From Saccharomonospora piscinae (GTDB lineage Bacteria > Actinomycetota > Actinomycetes > Mycobacteriales > Pseudonocardiaceae), in contig NZ_VCEK01000001.1 in the NCBI RefSeq assembly GCF_005862235.1, positions 1 through 64,000 on the forward strand: DNA of 64,000 bases, in the 5' to 3' direction. A program made the position numbers and the translations under genes. Position 1 is the first letter of the stretch; every line of letters starts with the position of its first letter. Positions 36,796 to 45,503 of the stretch are shown here, piece by piece. The notes beneath the pieces are model-generated. The model made no database searches and was not told the DNA's origin. It saw nothing but the letters and a program-made list of their open reading frames with translations.

Positions 36796-37286
36796 GCGAC
36801 GTTCGGCCCGACCGGCCCGGGGAGCACGACCCCGGGGCCGGTCGGCGGCTCGCCGTCGACGTCGGGTCGGTCCGGGTCGGGGTCGCGCTGAGCGATCCCG
36901 CGCCGATCCTGGCGACCCCGCTCGTTACCCTGTCGCGTGATGTCGACACCGACAGCGATCTCGGCGAGCTCGCCCGGCTCGTCGCCGAACACGATGTGGT
37001 CGAGGTGATCGTGGGACTGCCGAGGACACTGGCCGACCGTCACGGCAGCGCCGCCACCGTCGCCACCGACTACGCGGGGCGGCTGGCTGAGCGGATCGCA
37101 CCCGTCGCGGTACGGCTGGCCGACGAGCGGCTGAGCACCGTGAGCGCGAGCCGGATGCTGTCTCAGCGCGGTGTGAAGGGACGTAAGCAGCGGGCGGTCG
37201 TCGACCAGGCCGCCGCCGTGGAGATTCTGCAGGGCTGGCTGGACGCGCGTGCCGCCGCTGTCGGACGGGAGGCAGGACAGCAGTGA
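36792..37286 (+). CDS. ruvX: putative pre-16S rRNA nuclease / Holliday junction resolvase-like RuvX (YqgF)
   Basis: RNase H-fold protein of 164 residues. The active-site acids are visible in [17 protein letters not shown], the Glu of [16 protein letters not shown] and DERLSTVSA, with Asp in [10 protein letters not shown] near the end. The family processes 16S rRNA 5' ends; the resolvase role is older annotation. It overlaps alaS and mltG by 4 nt each, so alaS-ruvX-mltG-aroE are translationally coupled. Confidence 0.93.
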   Translation: MSDVRPDRPGEHDPGAGRRLAVDVGSVRVGVALSDPAPILATPLVTLSRDVDTDSDLGELARLVAEHDVVEVIVGLPRTLADRHGSAATVATDYAGRLAERIAPVAVRLADERLSTVSASRMLSQRGVKGRKQRAVVDQAAAVEILQGWLDARAAAVGREAGQQ

Positions 37287-39103
37287 GCACACCCTTCGAC
37301 GGCGCCGACGCACAGGACCCCCGCAGGCGGCGCCCCGGACCGCCCGGGCCACGTTCCCAGCGCGGCCAGCACCCCCCTCATCCGGCGCCGGGGCAGCCCC
37401 CGCAGGGGCCGAGGCCGCAGGCCCCGCCCCCGCCGCAGGCGTCGCCCCGGCCATCCCGGCGTTCGGCGACCGGGGAGAACCCGCTCCCGCCACGCCGTGC
37501 TCCCCGCACCGCGCGGCACGCGGCGCCCGAACCGAATCTGCCGCCCCCGGCGGGCGATCAGGGCGATCTGCTCGACGACTTCGGCGGTGACCCCACCCCA
37601 CCGGCTCCACCGGCCGCACAGCCTCCCGCGCCGCCCGTGCGGCCCGGGCCACCACCGGGACGCCCCCCGCGACGCCGTCGCAGGCCCTCACCCAACGACG
37701 GGGTACCACCGGACGAGAACCCCACCGAGGTGCTGCGGCTCGACGACGACGCCTACGACGACCTCTACGACGAGGAACTGGGCTACGACGGTCGCGACGA
37801 CTACGACGACTATGACGACGACTACTACTACGACGATGACGACGACCTGCTCGACGACGCGGACGACCAGCGCGACGGCAGGCGTGTGGTGTCGGCGTCG
37901 TCGGCGGAGGACGGCGACCGGGCGGAGCCCGAGTACTTCGGCGACGACCGGGACCTCGACGACGAGGAACCGCCCCGGGGCGGCCGGGGCCGAAGGCTGC
38001 TCAAGTGGATCGCCGCCCTGCTCCTGCTCGCCGTGCTCGCGGGAGGCTCGTACTTCGGGGCCCGGGAACTGCTCGGGTTCGGCTACGAGGACTACGACGG
38101 CCCCGGTGAGGGCGATGTCATCCTGCATGTCGAGGACGGCGACGTCACCAGCGTGATCGCGCGCAAGCTCGCCGAGCTCGACGCGGTGGCCAGTGCGGAG
38201 GCGTTCCTCGCGGCCGGGGAGTCGGACCAGCGCCTGCTCAGCGTGCAGCCCGGCTACTACCAGGTCAAGAGCAAGATGTCGGGTGAGTCCGCGGTGTCGG
38301 CGCTGGTCGCCGAAGAGGCGCGGGTGGGACATCTGCAGATCAGGGCGGGCACCCAGCTCTCCGACGTCATCCAGCCCGACGACTCGGTGACCCCCGGGGT
38401 GTTCAGCCTCCTGTCGAAGGCATCCTGCGCCACGGTGAACGGCGAGAGCACCTGCGTCTCGCCGGAGGAGCTGCGCGAGACCGCCGACACGGTCGACCCC
38501 GCCGAACTCGGGCTGCCCGACTGGGCGGCACGGGACGCGGCCGAGGCCGAGGAGGGCCGGACGCTCGAAGGGCTCATCGCGCCCGGCGTCTACGACGTGC
38601 GGCCGGGCTCGGACGCCCGCGAGCTGCTGTCGCAGGTGCTGGACTCCTCCGTGACGCGGCTGGAGGCGGCGGGACTGCCGGGCGCGGCGGACGATCTGGA
38701 CTACAGCCCGTACGAGGTTCTCGTGATCGCCTCGATCATCGAGAAGGAAGCGGTGAAGGCCGACTTCGGGAAGGTCTCCAGCGTGATCGACAATCGCATG
38801 GAGATCGAGATGCCCCTGGGCATGGACTCCACGGTGAACTATCTGCTCGAACGGCCCGAACTCACCACCGACGACGAGGCCAGGGCGAACCAGGGGCCCT
38901 ACAACACCTACGAGACGATAGGTCTGCCGCCGACGCCCATCGCGTCGCCGAGCGCCGAGGCGATCGCGGCGGCACTGAAGCCCGAGGACACCGACTACGT
39001 CTACTTCGTCAAGTGCGAGAAGAACGGCCTGTCGTGCTTCAACGTGGAGTACGAGGACCATCTCGCCGACCGGGACGACGCGCGGGCTCGCGATGTCTAC
39101 TGA
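37283..39103 (+). CDS. mltG: endolytic murein transglycosylase MltG
   Basis: Membrane-anchored enzyme that cleaves nascent glycan strands, 606 residues. The first about 230 residues are cytoplasmic and disordered: a Pro/Arg-rich part to about residue 150, then an Asp/Tyr-rich run ([19 protein letters not shown]). One membrane helix is at about 236-253. The YceG domain follows, with the catalytic Glu in [10 protein letters not shown] and the end motif [16 protein letters not shown]. It is far longer than E. coli MltG (about 340 residues) because of the N-terminal extension. It overlaps aroE by 11 nt. Confidence 0.93.
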   Translation: MSTPFDGADAQDPRRRRPGPPGPRSQRGQHPPHPAPGQPPQGPRPQAPPPPQASPRPSRRSATGENPLPPRRAPRTARHAAPEPNLPPPAGDQGDLLDDFGGDPTPPAPPAAQPPAPPVRPGPPPGRPPRRRRRPSPNDGVPPDENPTEVLRLDDDAYDDLYDEELGYDGRDDYDDYDDDYYYDDDDDLLDDADDQRDGRRVVSASSAEDGDRAEPEYFGDDRDLDDEEPPRGGRGRRLLKWIAALLLLAVLAGGSYFGARELLGFGYEDYDGPGEGDVILHVEDGDVTSVIARKLAELDAVASAEAFLAAGESDQRLLSVQPGYYQVKSKMSGESAVSALVAEEARVGHLQIRAGTQLSDVIQPDDSVTPGVFSLLSKASCATVNGESTCVSPEELRETADTVDPAELGLPDWAARDAAEAEEGRTLEGLIAPGVYDVRPGSDARELLSQVLDSSVTRLEAAGLPGAADDLDYSPYEVLVIASIIEKEAVKADFGKVSSVIDNRMEIEMPLGMDSTVNYLLERPELTTDDEARANQGPYNTYETIGLPPTPIASPSAEAIAAALKPEDTDYVYFVKCEKNGLSCFNVEYEDHLADRDDARARDVY

Positions 39104-39971
39104 GGCCGGTCGCGGGACCGCACGCAGGGCGGGGCTGGCGGGGTCGCCGGTGCGGCACTCGCTGTCCCCGGTCCTGCACAACGCGGCGTACGCGGCTCTC
39201 GGCCTCAGCGGGTGGCGCTACGACACGCACGAGGTCGATGCCGATTCCCTGCCGGGTTTCGTGGCGGGACTCGGCCCGGAATGGACGGGCCTGTCGGTCA
39301 CGATGCCGGGCAAACGGGTCGCGCTGGACATCGCGGACGTGGCCACCCCGAGGGCGAGGGTGGTCGGCGCGGCCAACACGCTGACCCGCGCCGCGTCCGG
39401 GCGCTGGCACGCGGACTGCACCGACGTCGACGGTGTCGCGGACGCACTGCGGGCCGCGGGCGGTCTGCGCGCGGGGGAGGGCGGCGGCACGGCACTCGTG
39501 CTCGGCGCGGGCGGAACGGCGGCGGCCGCCGTGGCCGCGCTCGCCGAACTCGGGCTGACCGAGGTGCGGCTCGTCGTGCGGGACCCGGCGAGGGCGGGGG
39601 AGGCCGAGTCGGCCGCGCGCCGCGCCGGGCTCGCCGTGCGCGTACACCGGTGGGCGGACACCGAGCTCGGCGAGCTGGCCACCGCGGCGCGGGTGCTGGT
39701 GAGCACCGCACCACCGGAGGCCGTGGCACGGGACGCCGCCGCGCTGGCCCAGGTGCCGTGCGTACTCGACGTGATCTACCACCCGTGGCCGACGCCGCTG
39801 GCCGAGACGGCGCTGGAACGTCACGGCCGGGTGGCGACGGGCCTGGACATGCTGCTGCACCAGTCTTTCGGGCAGGTCGAGCAGTTCACCGGCCTGTCCG
39901 CACCGCGTGAGGCCATGCGCGACGCGCTGCGCGAGGCCACGGGCCACACCCTGCCGCTGCCCCTGAACTGA
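39093..39971 (+). CDS. aroE: shikimate dehydrogenase
   Basis: NADP-dependent enzyme reducing 3-dehydroshikimate to shikimate, 292 residues. The substrate-binding motif LAGSPVRHSLSPVLHNAAY, the catalytic Lys in SVTMPGKR, the adjacent GAANTL and the nucleotide-binding GAGGTAAAAVAAL are present. It is the last gene of the alaS-ruvX-mltG-aroE unit. Its stop is followed after 8 nt by a 21-bp repeat array, and the expected next gene, a prepilin peptidase, lies 7.3 kb further on. Confidence 0.94.
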   Translation: MSTEAGRGTARRAGLAGSPVRHSLSPVLHNAAYAALGLSGWRYDTHEVDADSLPGFVAGLGPEWTGLSVTMPGKRVALDIADVATPRARVVGAANTLTRAASGRWHADCTDVDGVADALRAAGGLRAGEGGGTALVLGAGGTAAAAVAALAELGLTEVRLVVRDPARAGEAESAARRAGLAVRVHRWADTELGELATAARVLVSTAPPEAVARDAAALAQVPCVLDVIYHPWPTPLAETALERHGRVATGLDMLLHQSFGQVEQFTGLSAPREAMRDALREATGHTLPLPLN

Positions 39972-39979
39972 GCGCCGCC

Positions 39980-40056
39980 GTGTCCGCAGGTTGTGTAGCC
40001 GTGTCCGCAGTTCGCGTAGCCGTGTCCGCGGGTTGTGTAGCCGTGTCCGCAGCGCG
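39980..40056 (+). repeat. 21-bp tandem repeat array, locus 4
   Basis: Four units with core GTGTCCGC at 39980, 40001, 40022 and 40043, spaced exactly 21 bp. The first begins 8 nt after the aroE stop and is oriented with aroE. The last unit runs into the promoter of the next gene. Confidence 0.92.
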
Positions 40057-40063
40057 CGCACGC

Positions 40064-40069
40064 TAGCGT
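40064..40069 (+). promoter_or_regulatory. -10 element of the hydroxyacid dehydrogenase
   Basis: TAGCGT, inside the 10-bp palindrome ACGCTAGCGT (40060-40069), ends 6 nt before ATG 40076 with no Shine-Dalgarno: a leaderless-type start. Confidence 0.5.
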
Positions 40070-40075
40070 GGGCCC

Positions 40076-41020
40076 ATGCGGATCGCGATCCTCGACGACT
40101 ACCAGAACGTCGCCCTCGAACTGGCCGACTGGGCCTCCCTGAACGCCGACATCCAGGTGTTCACCGAACACATCGCCGACCACGACGAACTGGTCCCGCG
40201 CCTCGCCGGGTTCGACGTCGTCGTCGCCATGCGCGAGCGCACGCCGTTTCCCGCGTCACTGCTCGCGCGCCTGCCGGACCTCCGGCTGCTCGTCACGACC
40301 GGGCAGCGCAACGCCGCCATCGACCTCGACGCGGCGCGCGAGCACGACGTGGTGGTGTGCGGGACGGGCTACCTGCCGCATCCGACCGTGGAGCTGACGT
40401 GGGCGCTGATCCTCGCCGCACACCGGCGGCTGCCCGTGGAACTGGCGGCGATGCGGGACGGCGGGTGGCAGACGACGCTCGGGACCAGCCTGCGGGGCGC
40501 GACTCTCGGTGTGCTCGGCCTGGGACGGCTCGGGTCGCAGGTCGCCCGCGTGGGCCAGGCGTTCGGGATGCGAACCGTGGCGTGGAGCCGGAACCTCACG
40601 GCGCAGCGGGCCGCGGAACACGACGTCACGGCGGTGTCGAAGGACGAGCTGCTCGCCACCTCCGACGTGCTGACGGTGCACCTCGTGCTCAGCGATCGCA
40701 CCCGTGGCCTGCTCGGGGCCGCCGAGCTGGCGGCGATGAAGGACACGGCGCTGCTGGTCAACACCTCACGGGGACCCATCGTGGACACGGCGGCGCTGAT
40801 CGACGCGCTGCGCGGCGGGATCATCGGGGCGGCGGCCCTGGACGTCTACGACGAGGAGCCGCTGCCGGCCGACCACCCGCTGAGGACCCTGCCGAACGCG
40901 GTCCTGACCCCGCACATCGGGTTCGTCACCCGTGATGTGTACGAGGTGTTCTACCGGGACGCCGTGGCCGACATCGCCGCTTTCCAGGCGGGAGCGCCGG
41001 TGCGGGTGCTGACGTCCTGA
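40076..41020 (+). CDS. D-2-hydroxyacid dehydrogenase family protein
   Basis: NAD-dependent 2-hydroxyacid dehydrogenase-like protein of 314 residues. The nucleotide-binding motif GVLGLGRLGSQVA is at about 146-158. The catalytic Arg lies in NTSRGPIVDTAAL, Glu in YDEEPLPADHPL, and His in LTPHIGF. A 2-ketoacid or phosphoglycerate-like substrate cannot be specified. It starts without a leader just after a 21-bp repeat array and begins the accessory block between aroE and the prepilin peptidase. Confidence 0.88.
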   Translation: MRIAILDDYQNVALELADWASLNADIQVFTEHIADHDELVPRLAGFDVVVAMRERTPFPASLLARLPDLRLLVTTGQRNAAIDLDAAREHDVVVCGTGYLPHPTVELTWALILAAHRRLPVELAAMRDGGWQTTLGTSLRGATLGVLGLGRLGSQVARVGQAFGMRTVAWSRNLTAQRAAEHDVTAVSKDELLATSDVLTVHLVLSDRTRGLLGAAELAAMKDTALLVNTSRGPIVDTAALIDALRGGIIGAAALDVYDEEPLPADHPLRTLPNAVLTPHIGFVTRDVYEVFYRDAVADIAAFQAGAPVRVLTS

Positions 41021-41025
41021 GCCGC

Positions 41026-41838
41026 TCAGCCGAGTTCGGCCAGGACGGCGTCGGTGAACTCCGGCCATGCCTGCGCGGCCCACGGGCCGAAGTCGCGGTC
41101 GGTCAGCGCCACGCAGCTCACGCCTGCCTCGGGATCGACCCAGAGGAAGGTTCCAGACTGTCCGAAGTGGCCGAACGTGCGGGGCGAGCTGCGCTTACCC
41201 GTCCAGTGCGGATCCTTGTGGTCGCGCAGCTCGAAGCCGAGCCCCCAGTCGTTCGGCTTCTGGTGGCCGAACCCGGGCAGCACGCCGCTCATACCGGGAA
41301 ACGCCACGGTCGTGGCCTCGTCGAGCGTCGTCTGGTGAAGCAACGTCGGGCGCTGCAACTCGGCGGCGAACCGGACCAGATCGTTCACAGTGGACTCCGC
41401 ACCCGCGCCGACGGAGCCATTGAGCACGGTGTCACGCAGCCCGAGCGGTTGCAGCAGCGCCTCCCGCTGGTAGCGCTCGAACGCGATCCCGGTGTGCTCG
41501 CTGACCGCGTCGGCAAGCTGCTCGAAACCGGCGGTGGAGTAGAGCCTGCGCTGTCCGGGTGGGGCGAGCACGCGGTGTTCGTTGAAGCCGAGCCCGGCGG
41601 TGTGAGCCAGCAGGTGGCGAACGGTGGCGCCCTCGGGGCCGGCGGGCTGGTCGAGTTCGACCGCGCCCTCCTCGACGGCGATGAGCGTGGTGTAGGCGGT
41701 GAGCAGCTTGGTGACCGAGGCGAGCGGGAACGCCCGCGCCCGGTCGCCGTGAGCGCCGAGCAGGGTGCCGTCGGCCCGGACCACCGCCACGGCGGCGTTG
41801 TCGACGGGCCACTGGTCGATCAGGCGCACGCTGTCCAT
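41026..41838 (-). CDS. serine hydrolase of the beta-lactamase (class C/PBP4-like) family
   Basis: Penicillin-binding-fold hydrolase of 270 residues. The active-site SxxK is SVTK at about residues 42-45, the second motif Tyr is in LYSTAGFEQL, and the third motif region is near KRSSPRTFGHFGQSG. There is no signal peptide, so it is probably cytoplasmic and acts on small esters or amides; resistance is not implied. It is convergent with the dehydrogenase (5 nt between the stops). Upstream of its start, on the same strand, is a 21-bp repeat array. Confidence 0.85.
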   Translation of the reverse strand: MDSVRLIDQWPVDNAAVAVVRADGTLLGAHGDRARAFPLASVTKLLTAYTTLIAVEEGAVELDQPAGPEGATVRHLLAHTAGLGFNEHRVLAPPGQRRLYSTAGFEQLADAVSEHTGIAFERYQREALLQPLGLRDTVLNGSVGAGAESTVNDLVRFAAELQRPTLLHQTTLDEATTVAFPGMSGVLPGFGHQKPNDWGLGFELRDHKDPHWTGKRSSPRTFGHFGQSGTFLWVDPEAGVSCVALTDRDFGPWAAQAWPEFTDAVLAELG

Positions 41839-41865
41839 GCCCTCACTCTAACGCCGCCCGCGACG

Positions 41866-41942
41866 CGGCCTGCGGACACGGCGACGCGGGCTGCAGACAC
41901 TGCTACGCAGGCTGCGGACACGGCTACGCGGGCTGCGGACAC
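41866..41942 (-). repeat. 21-bp tandem repeat array, locus 5
   Basis: Four units; on the minus strand the core GTGTCCGCA begins at 41942, 41921, 41900 (as GTGTCTGCA) and 41879, exactly 21 bp apart. It starts 4 nt after the stop of the minus-strand alpha/beta hydrolase (stop 41949-41947) and follows its orientation, ending about 30 nt before the serine hydrolase start. Confidence 0.92.
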
Positions 41943-41946
41943 GGTG

Positions 41947-42585
41947 TCAGAGGTGGCGGGTGAACCACCCCGCGGCGAGGTCGCTGACCTGTTCGAGCGC
42001 GCCCGGCTCCTCGAACAGGTGGGTGGCGCCCGGGACCACCTCCAGCTCACACGGGCCGGCCAGCCGCCGGGCGGCCTGTTCGTTCAGGCGCAGCACCTGG
42101 CTGTCCTGCCCGCCGACGATGAGCAACGTCGGGCACTCCACGTCGGTCAGCGCGGCGCCCGCGAGGTCGGGGCGTCCACCCCGGGAGACGACGGCCTTCA
42201 CGAGCTCCGGCCTGCGTGCCGCCGCCACCAGCGCCGCCGCCGCACCGGTACTCGCCCCGAACAGGCCGAGGGGCAGTGTCCGGGTGGTGGCGGCACCGTT
42301 CAGCTGGTCCACGGCGGTCACGAGGCGGCCCGCGAGCAGGCCGATGTCGAAACGCAGCTCGCCGGTCGCGGCGTCGCGGCTGCCCTCCTCGGCGGTGAGC
42401 AGGTCGAACAGCAGGGTCGCGAGGCGCTGGTCCTGCAGGCTCCGGGCGACCGCGACGTTGCGGGGACTGCGCCGCGAGCTGCCGGAGCCGTGGGCGAACG
42501 CCACCACTCCTCGCGCGTCGGCCGGAACGGTCAACTCGCCCGACAGTGCGGTCGTGCCGGTCGCCACGCCGAACGGGACCGTCAC
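41947..42585 (-). CDS. alpha/beta hydrolase (dienelactone hydrolase-like)
   Basis: Serine hydrolase of 212 residues. The nucleophile elbow is GLFGASTGAAAAL, the oxyanion segment FAHGSGSSRRSPRN, the Asp is in LLIVGGQDSQVL and the His in GATHLFEEPGAL. The GTG at 42585 overlaps the stop of the phosphoribosyltransferase gene (GTGA), so they are coupled; this gene pair is common in bacteria but the joint role is unclear. A 21-bp repeat array follows its stop. Confidence 0.86.
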   Translation of the reverse strand: MTVPFGVATGTTALSGELTVPADARGVVAFAHGSGSSRRSPRNVAVARSLQDQRLATLLFDLLTAEEGSRDAATGELRFDIGLLAGRLVTAVDQLNGAATTRTLPLGLFGASTGAAAALVAAARRPELVKAVVSRGGRPDLAGAALTDVECPTLLIVGGQDSQVLRLNEQAARRLAGPCELEVVPGATHLFEEPGALEQVSDLAAGWFTRHL

Positions 42586-43253
42586 GGGTCGCCCCCGGCG
42601 TAGCGGTCCAGCAGGGTGACCACCTCGTCGTCGCCGGTCTGCGAGAAGTTGCGGTACCACTGGCCGACGGCCTGGAACTGCGGCGGCTCGGACACGCAGA
42701 CCACCGCGTCGGCCTCGGCCCGCAGCGCCGCGGCGGCCGGGGGAGCGCAGACGGGGGCGGCGAACACGAGCCTGCGGGGGCCTTCCCGGCGGAGGGCACG
42801 CAGCGCGGCGGTGGCGGTGACCCCGGTGGCCAGCCCGTCGTCGACGACGATGACGTCACGGCCCTCCAGCCGTTCGGGGTCGCGCCCGCGCTGGTAGACG
42901 CCCAGCCTGCGCAGCGCCTCCTCGCGTTGTGCGTCACCGGCCTGGTCGAGTTCGTCGTGGGTCATGCCGACCATGCGGACGCTGTACTCGTCCACGACGA
43001 CCGGACCGTGCGCGGTGACGGCACCGACGCCGAACTCCGGACGACCCGGGGCTCCGATCTTGCGGGCGACCGCGACGCCGAGTGGTGCGCCCAGCGCGGC
43101 GGCGACCTCGGCGGCCACCGGAACCCCGCCCCGCGCGAGCCCGAGCACCACGGGTTCGACCCAGTCGGCGTCGCGCAACGCCTCGGCGAGTACGCGGCCT
43201 GCCTCGCCGCGATCGGCGTAGATCCTGCCCGTGGCGGCGGCTCTGCGGCTCAT
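42582..43253 (-). CDS. phosphoribosyltransferase family protein
   Basis: Type I phosphoribosyltransferase-fold protein of 223 residues. The PRPP motif is VIVVDDGLATGVTATAAL, and LGLARGGVPVAAEVAAAL and AVARKIGAPGRPEFGVGAV are typical of the group often annotated as putative phosphoribosyl transferase next to a dienelactone hydrolase. ATG 43253 overlaps the stop of the upstream small membrane protein (ATGA), so the three minus-strand genes form one unit. Substrate unknown. Confidence 0.86.
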   Translation of the reverse strand: MSRRAAATGRIYADRGEAGRVLAEALRDADWVEPVVLGLARGGVPVAAEVAAALGAPLGVAVARKIGAPGRPEFGVGAVTAHGPVVVDEYSVRMVGMTHDELDQAGDAQREEALRRLGVYQRGRDPERLEGRDVIVVDDGLATGVTATAALRALRREGPRRLVFAAPVCAPPAAAALRAEADAVVCVSEPPQFQAVGQWYRNFSQTGDDEVVTLLDRYAGGDP

Positions 43254-43543
43254 CCGGGTTCCCCCCGCCGCTTGCGGTGGACGACCCAGGCGAGGTCCAC
43301 GGCGCTGCCGACGGCGACGAGGCCCAGTAGCACCGTGCCCCACCAGGCGTCGGCGTAGGCGAACAGGACCGCGCCGCCGATCGCCAGCACGACGGCCAGT
43401 GTGGCGAGCACGATCCGCAGCGTCAGCGCGCTGTAGGCGGGCGCGGCACCGCCGAAGCCCGCCGTCGGGTCGTGGTAGTCGGGCAGGCCCCGCGCGTAGT
43501 CCTCGCGGGAGCGAGGCCGTGAATGGTGTGCTCGTGCCTGCAT
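43250..43543 (-). CDS. small two-helix membrane protein (DUF6343-like)
   Basis: Hypothetical protein of 97 residues from ATG 43543, or 108 from GTG 43576. A hydrophilic, Arg-rich N-terminus (SRPRSREDYARGLPDY, then FGGAAPAYSALTLR) is followed by two membrane helices (about 45-65 and 70-85) and a basic end (VVHRKRRGEPG). It resembles the actinobacterial DUF6343 family from memory. It heads the unit with the phosphoribosyltransferase and the alpha/beta hydrolase. Confidence 0.65.
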   Translation of the reverse strand: MQARAHHSRPRSREDYARGLPDYHDPTAGFGGAAPAYSALTLRIVLATLAVVLAIGGAVLFAYADAWWGTVLLGLVAVGSAVDLAWVVHRKRRGEPG

Positions 43544-43617
43544 GGAGATCGAGTACCCCGGTCGGGGCGGCCACACACGCGGCCCGGCGCGGGAGCGGGG
43601 CCGCGTGTGCGGACCGG

Positions 43618-43884
43618 CTAACCGTCGAGGTCCTGGGCGACGACGTCGGCCACCGCGTCCACGGCTTCCTGTGCTCCGTCGCCCTCGGCCGCGATGACCA
43701 CCGTGTCCCCCTGGCCCGCTGCCAGAGTCATCAGGTTGAGCACGCTGGCCGCCTGCACCGGGTCACCACCGTCCTTGGCGATGGTCACCGGCACGGCCTG
43801 GGCCGCCGCCGTCTTGGCGACCAGGGCGGCGGGCCGGGCGTGCAGGCCGACCTCGCTCGCCACGGTCACTGTGCGCTCGGGCAC
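43618..43884 (-). CDS. ptsH: phosphocarrier protein HPr
   Basis: General PTS phosphocarrier of 88 residues. The phosphorylation site is His15 in VGLHARPAA. The position of the regulatory Ser in firmicute HPr is Ser47 here (QAASVLNLMTLAAG). It lies 4 nt downstream of the EIIC gene, so sugar permease and HPr are co-expressed. No ptsI (enzyme I) is in the window, so it must be elsewhere. Confidence 0.92.
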   Translation of the reverse strand: MPERTVTVASEVGLHARPAALVAKTAAAQAVPVTIAKDGGDPVQAASVLNLMTLAAGQGDTVVIAAEGDGAQEAVDAVADVVAQDLDG

Positions 43885-43888
43885 GTCG

Positions 43889-45172
43889 TCATCCCTTCGT
43901 CGTGTCGTCGGGGACAGTGCCGCCGGACGGCGACGCTGGCGGGTCGGCGGCCTGCGAGGAATCGGCGGGTCTGTCCGCGACCTCGTCCTCCTCGCGGCCG
44001 GGGGTACGCAGATTCCACTTGGTGATGGCCCACCGGAACAGCAGGTAGTAAATCACCGCGTAGACCAGCCCGATCGGGATGAGCAGCCACGCCTGACTCG
44101 CCGCGGCGGCGCCGGAGTTGAGTGCGAAGTCGATGCCGCCCGCGGAGAACGTGAAGCCGAGGTGGATGTCCAACGCGTTGACCAGGGCGTGTGAGACACC
44201 GGTGAGCAGGGCGTGGATGAGGTACAGCGGGAACGCGACGTACATGAACGTGAACTCGATCGGCTCGGTGATGCCGGTGAGGAACGCCGTCAGGGCCGCC
44301 GAGATCATGATGCCGCCGACGACCTTCTTCTGGCTGGGGCGCGCCGTCTGCCAGATCGCCAGTGCCGCGGCGGGCAGAGCGAACATGAAGATCGGGAAGA
44401 ACCCGGTCATGAAGGCGCCGGCCTCGGGGTCACCGTCGAAGAAGTTGTTGATGTCGCCACCGTCGAGGACGAACCACACGGGCACGTTGAGCAGCTGGTG
44501 CAGCCCGATCGGGATGAGCAGCCGGTTCAGCACACCGTAGATCCCACCGCCGAGGACGGCGTCGCTGGTGGCGAGCTCGCCCAGGTTCTGGATTCCGGCG
44601 TTGATCACCGGGAAGACCAGCCCGAACACGACCCCCAGCAGCAGCAGGGCGACCGAGTTGATGATGGGAACGAACCGGCGGCCACCGAAGAACGCCAGGT
44701 AGGGCGGCAGCTTGATGCGGTGGAAGCGTTGCCAGAGCACGGCGGTCACCAGCCCGACCACCACCCCCGACAGCACGCTGTAGGGCCACTTGATCGGAGC
44801 GAGCAGCCAGGCTTCGTCGAAGCCTTCCATCTCCTCGATGGGGGCGAAGACCTGGACCACCTTGTTGAACACCACGAAGCCGACCACCGCGGCCACCCCG
44901 GTGGAACCGTCACCCTTACGGGCGAACCCGACCGCGATGCCGACGGCGAACAGCAGCGGCAGCCAGTCGAACAGCCCGCCGCCCGCGGCGGCGAGGACAC
45001 TCGCGATGTCCTCGGTGGCCTCCCACCGGCCGAGCATGTCGTCCTGGCCCAGCCGCAGCAGCAGCCCGGCCGCGGGCAGCGCGGCGATGGGCAGCATGAG
45101 GCTGCGGCCGAACCGTTGCAGCCCCGCGAGTCTGTTCTTCTTGGGCTTGCCCGTGTCGGATGCGGTAATCAT
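43889..45172 (-). CDS. PTS EIIC permease, glucose/N-acetylglucosamine family
   Basis: Sugar permease domain protein of 427 residues, with about ten membrane segments and no fused EIIB or EIIA. Family motifs include GRSLMLPIAALPAAGLLL at the N-terminus, NRLLIPIGLHQLLNVPVWF, and the sugar-binding GITEPIEFTFMYVAFPLY. This resembles actinobacterial GlcNAc-specific EIIC (NagE2 type); glucose is the alternative. EIIB and EIIA are separate genes, divergently transcribed at 45504. A DasR-type operator lies in the shared promoter region, which favours GlcNAc. The last about 40 residues are a hydrophilic tail. Confidence 0.9.
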   Translation of the reverse strand: MITASDTGKPKKNRLAGLQRFGRSLMLPIAALPAAGLLLRLGQDDMLGRWEATEDIASVLAAAGGGLFDWLPLLFAVGIAVGFARKGDGSTGVAAVVGFVVFNKVVQVFAPIEEMEGFDEAWLLAPIKWPYSVLSGVVVGLVTAVLWQRFHRIKLPPYLAFFGGRRFVPIINSVALLLLGVVFGLVFPVINAGIQNLGELATSDAVLGGGIYGVLNRLLIPIGLHQLLNVPVWFVLDGGDINNFFDGDPEAGAFMTGFFPIFMFALPAAALAIWQTARPSQKKVVGGIMISAALTAFLTGITEPIEFTFMYVAFPLYLIHALLTGVSHALVNALDIHLGFTFSAGGIDFALNSGAAAASQAWLLIPIGLVYAVIYYLLFRWAITKWNLRTPGREEDEVADRPADSSQAADPPASPSGGTVPDDTTKG

Positions 45173-45503
45173 CCGTGTCCTCCCTCAGACTCCCGGATCC
45201 GGATTGCTGGTCGTGGTCTTCGCGCGGAATCCGGGCGCCCGGAACGCGGTGCTGACAGCGGTCGCCCTGTCGCGCGCGATCAGGTACGCGGCGGCCCGCG
45301 GCGCTGCGGTGTAGAGCCGGGAGGCGGCGAAGCGGCGGCATACTCGCTACGAAGGACCACAATTGGTACGTTCCGGTCTAGACCACTGATGTGATGGGGC
45401 AGAATGCTCCGCGACCCGCCCGGGTGTCAACCGCCGTGACGCGTTCGTGCCCACGGTGGCGACGCCCCGGCCGTTCGGCACGACTACTCACAGGGAGACC
45501 GCG
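45173..45503. other. 331-nt divergent promoter region of the split PTS
   Basis: No gene supported. It contains a dre-like palindrome at 45372-45387 and a second weak symmetrical stretch (GGACCACAATTGGTAC, 45354-45369) beside it. AGGGAG precedes the EIIB ATG. Confidence 0.6.
45372..45387. promoter_or_regulatory. dre-like operator (DasR/GntR family)
   Basis: TCCGGTCTAGACCACT matches the Streptomyces dre consensus (A-S-TGGTCTAGACCA-S-T) at 14 of 16 positions, with the central GGTCTAGACC intact. DasR represses GlcNAc PTS genes until glucosamine-6-phosphate binds. It lies between divergent EIIC and EIIB genes, exactly where such control is expected. A dasR gene itself is not in the window. Confidence 0.8.

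Noticed and set aside
41026-41838. Beta-lactam resistance gene
   Set aside because: SxxK serine hydrolase fold is seen, but there is no signal peptide and no close match to known lactamase motifs, so a resistance claim is not supported.
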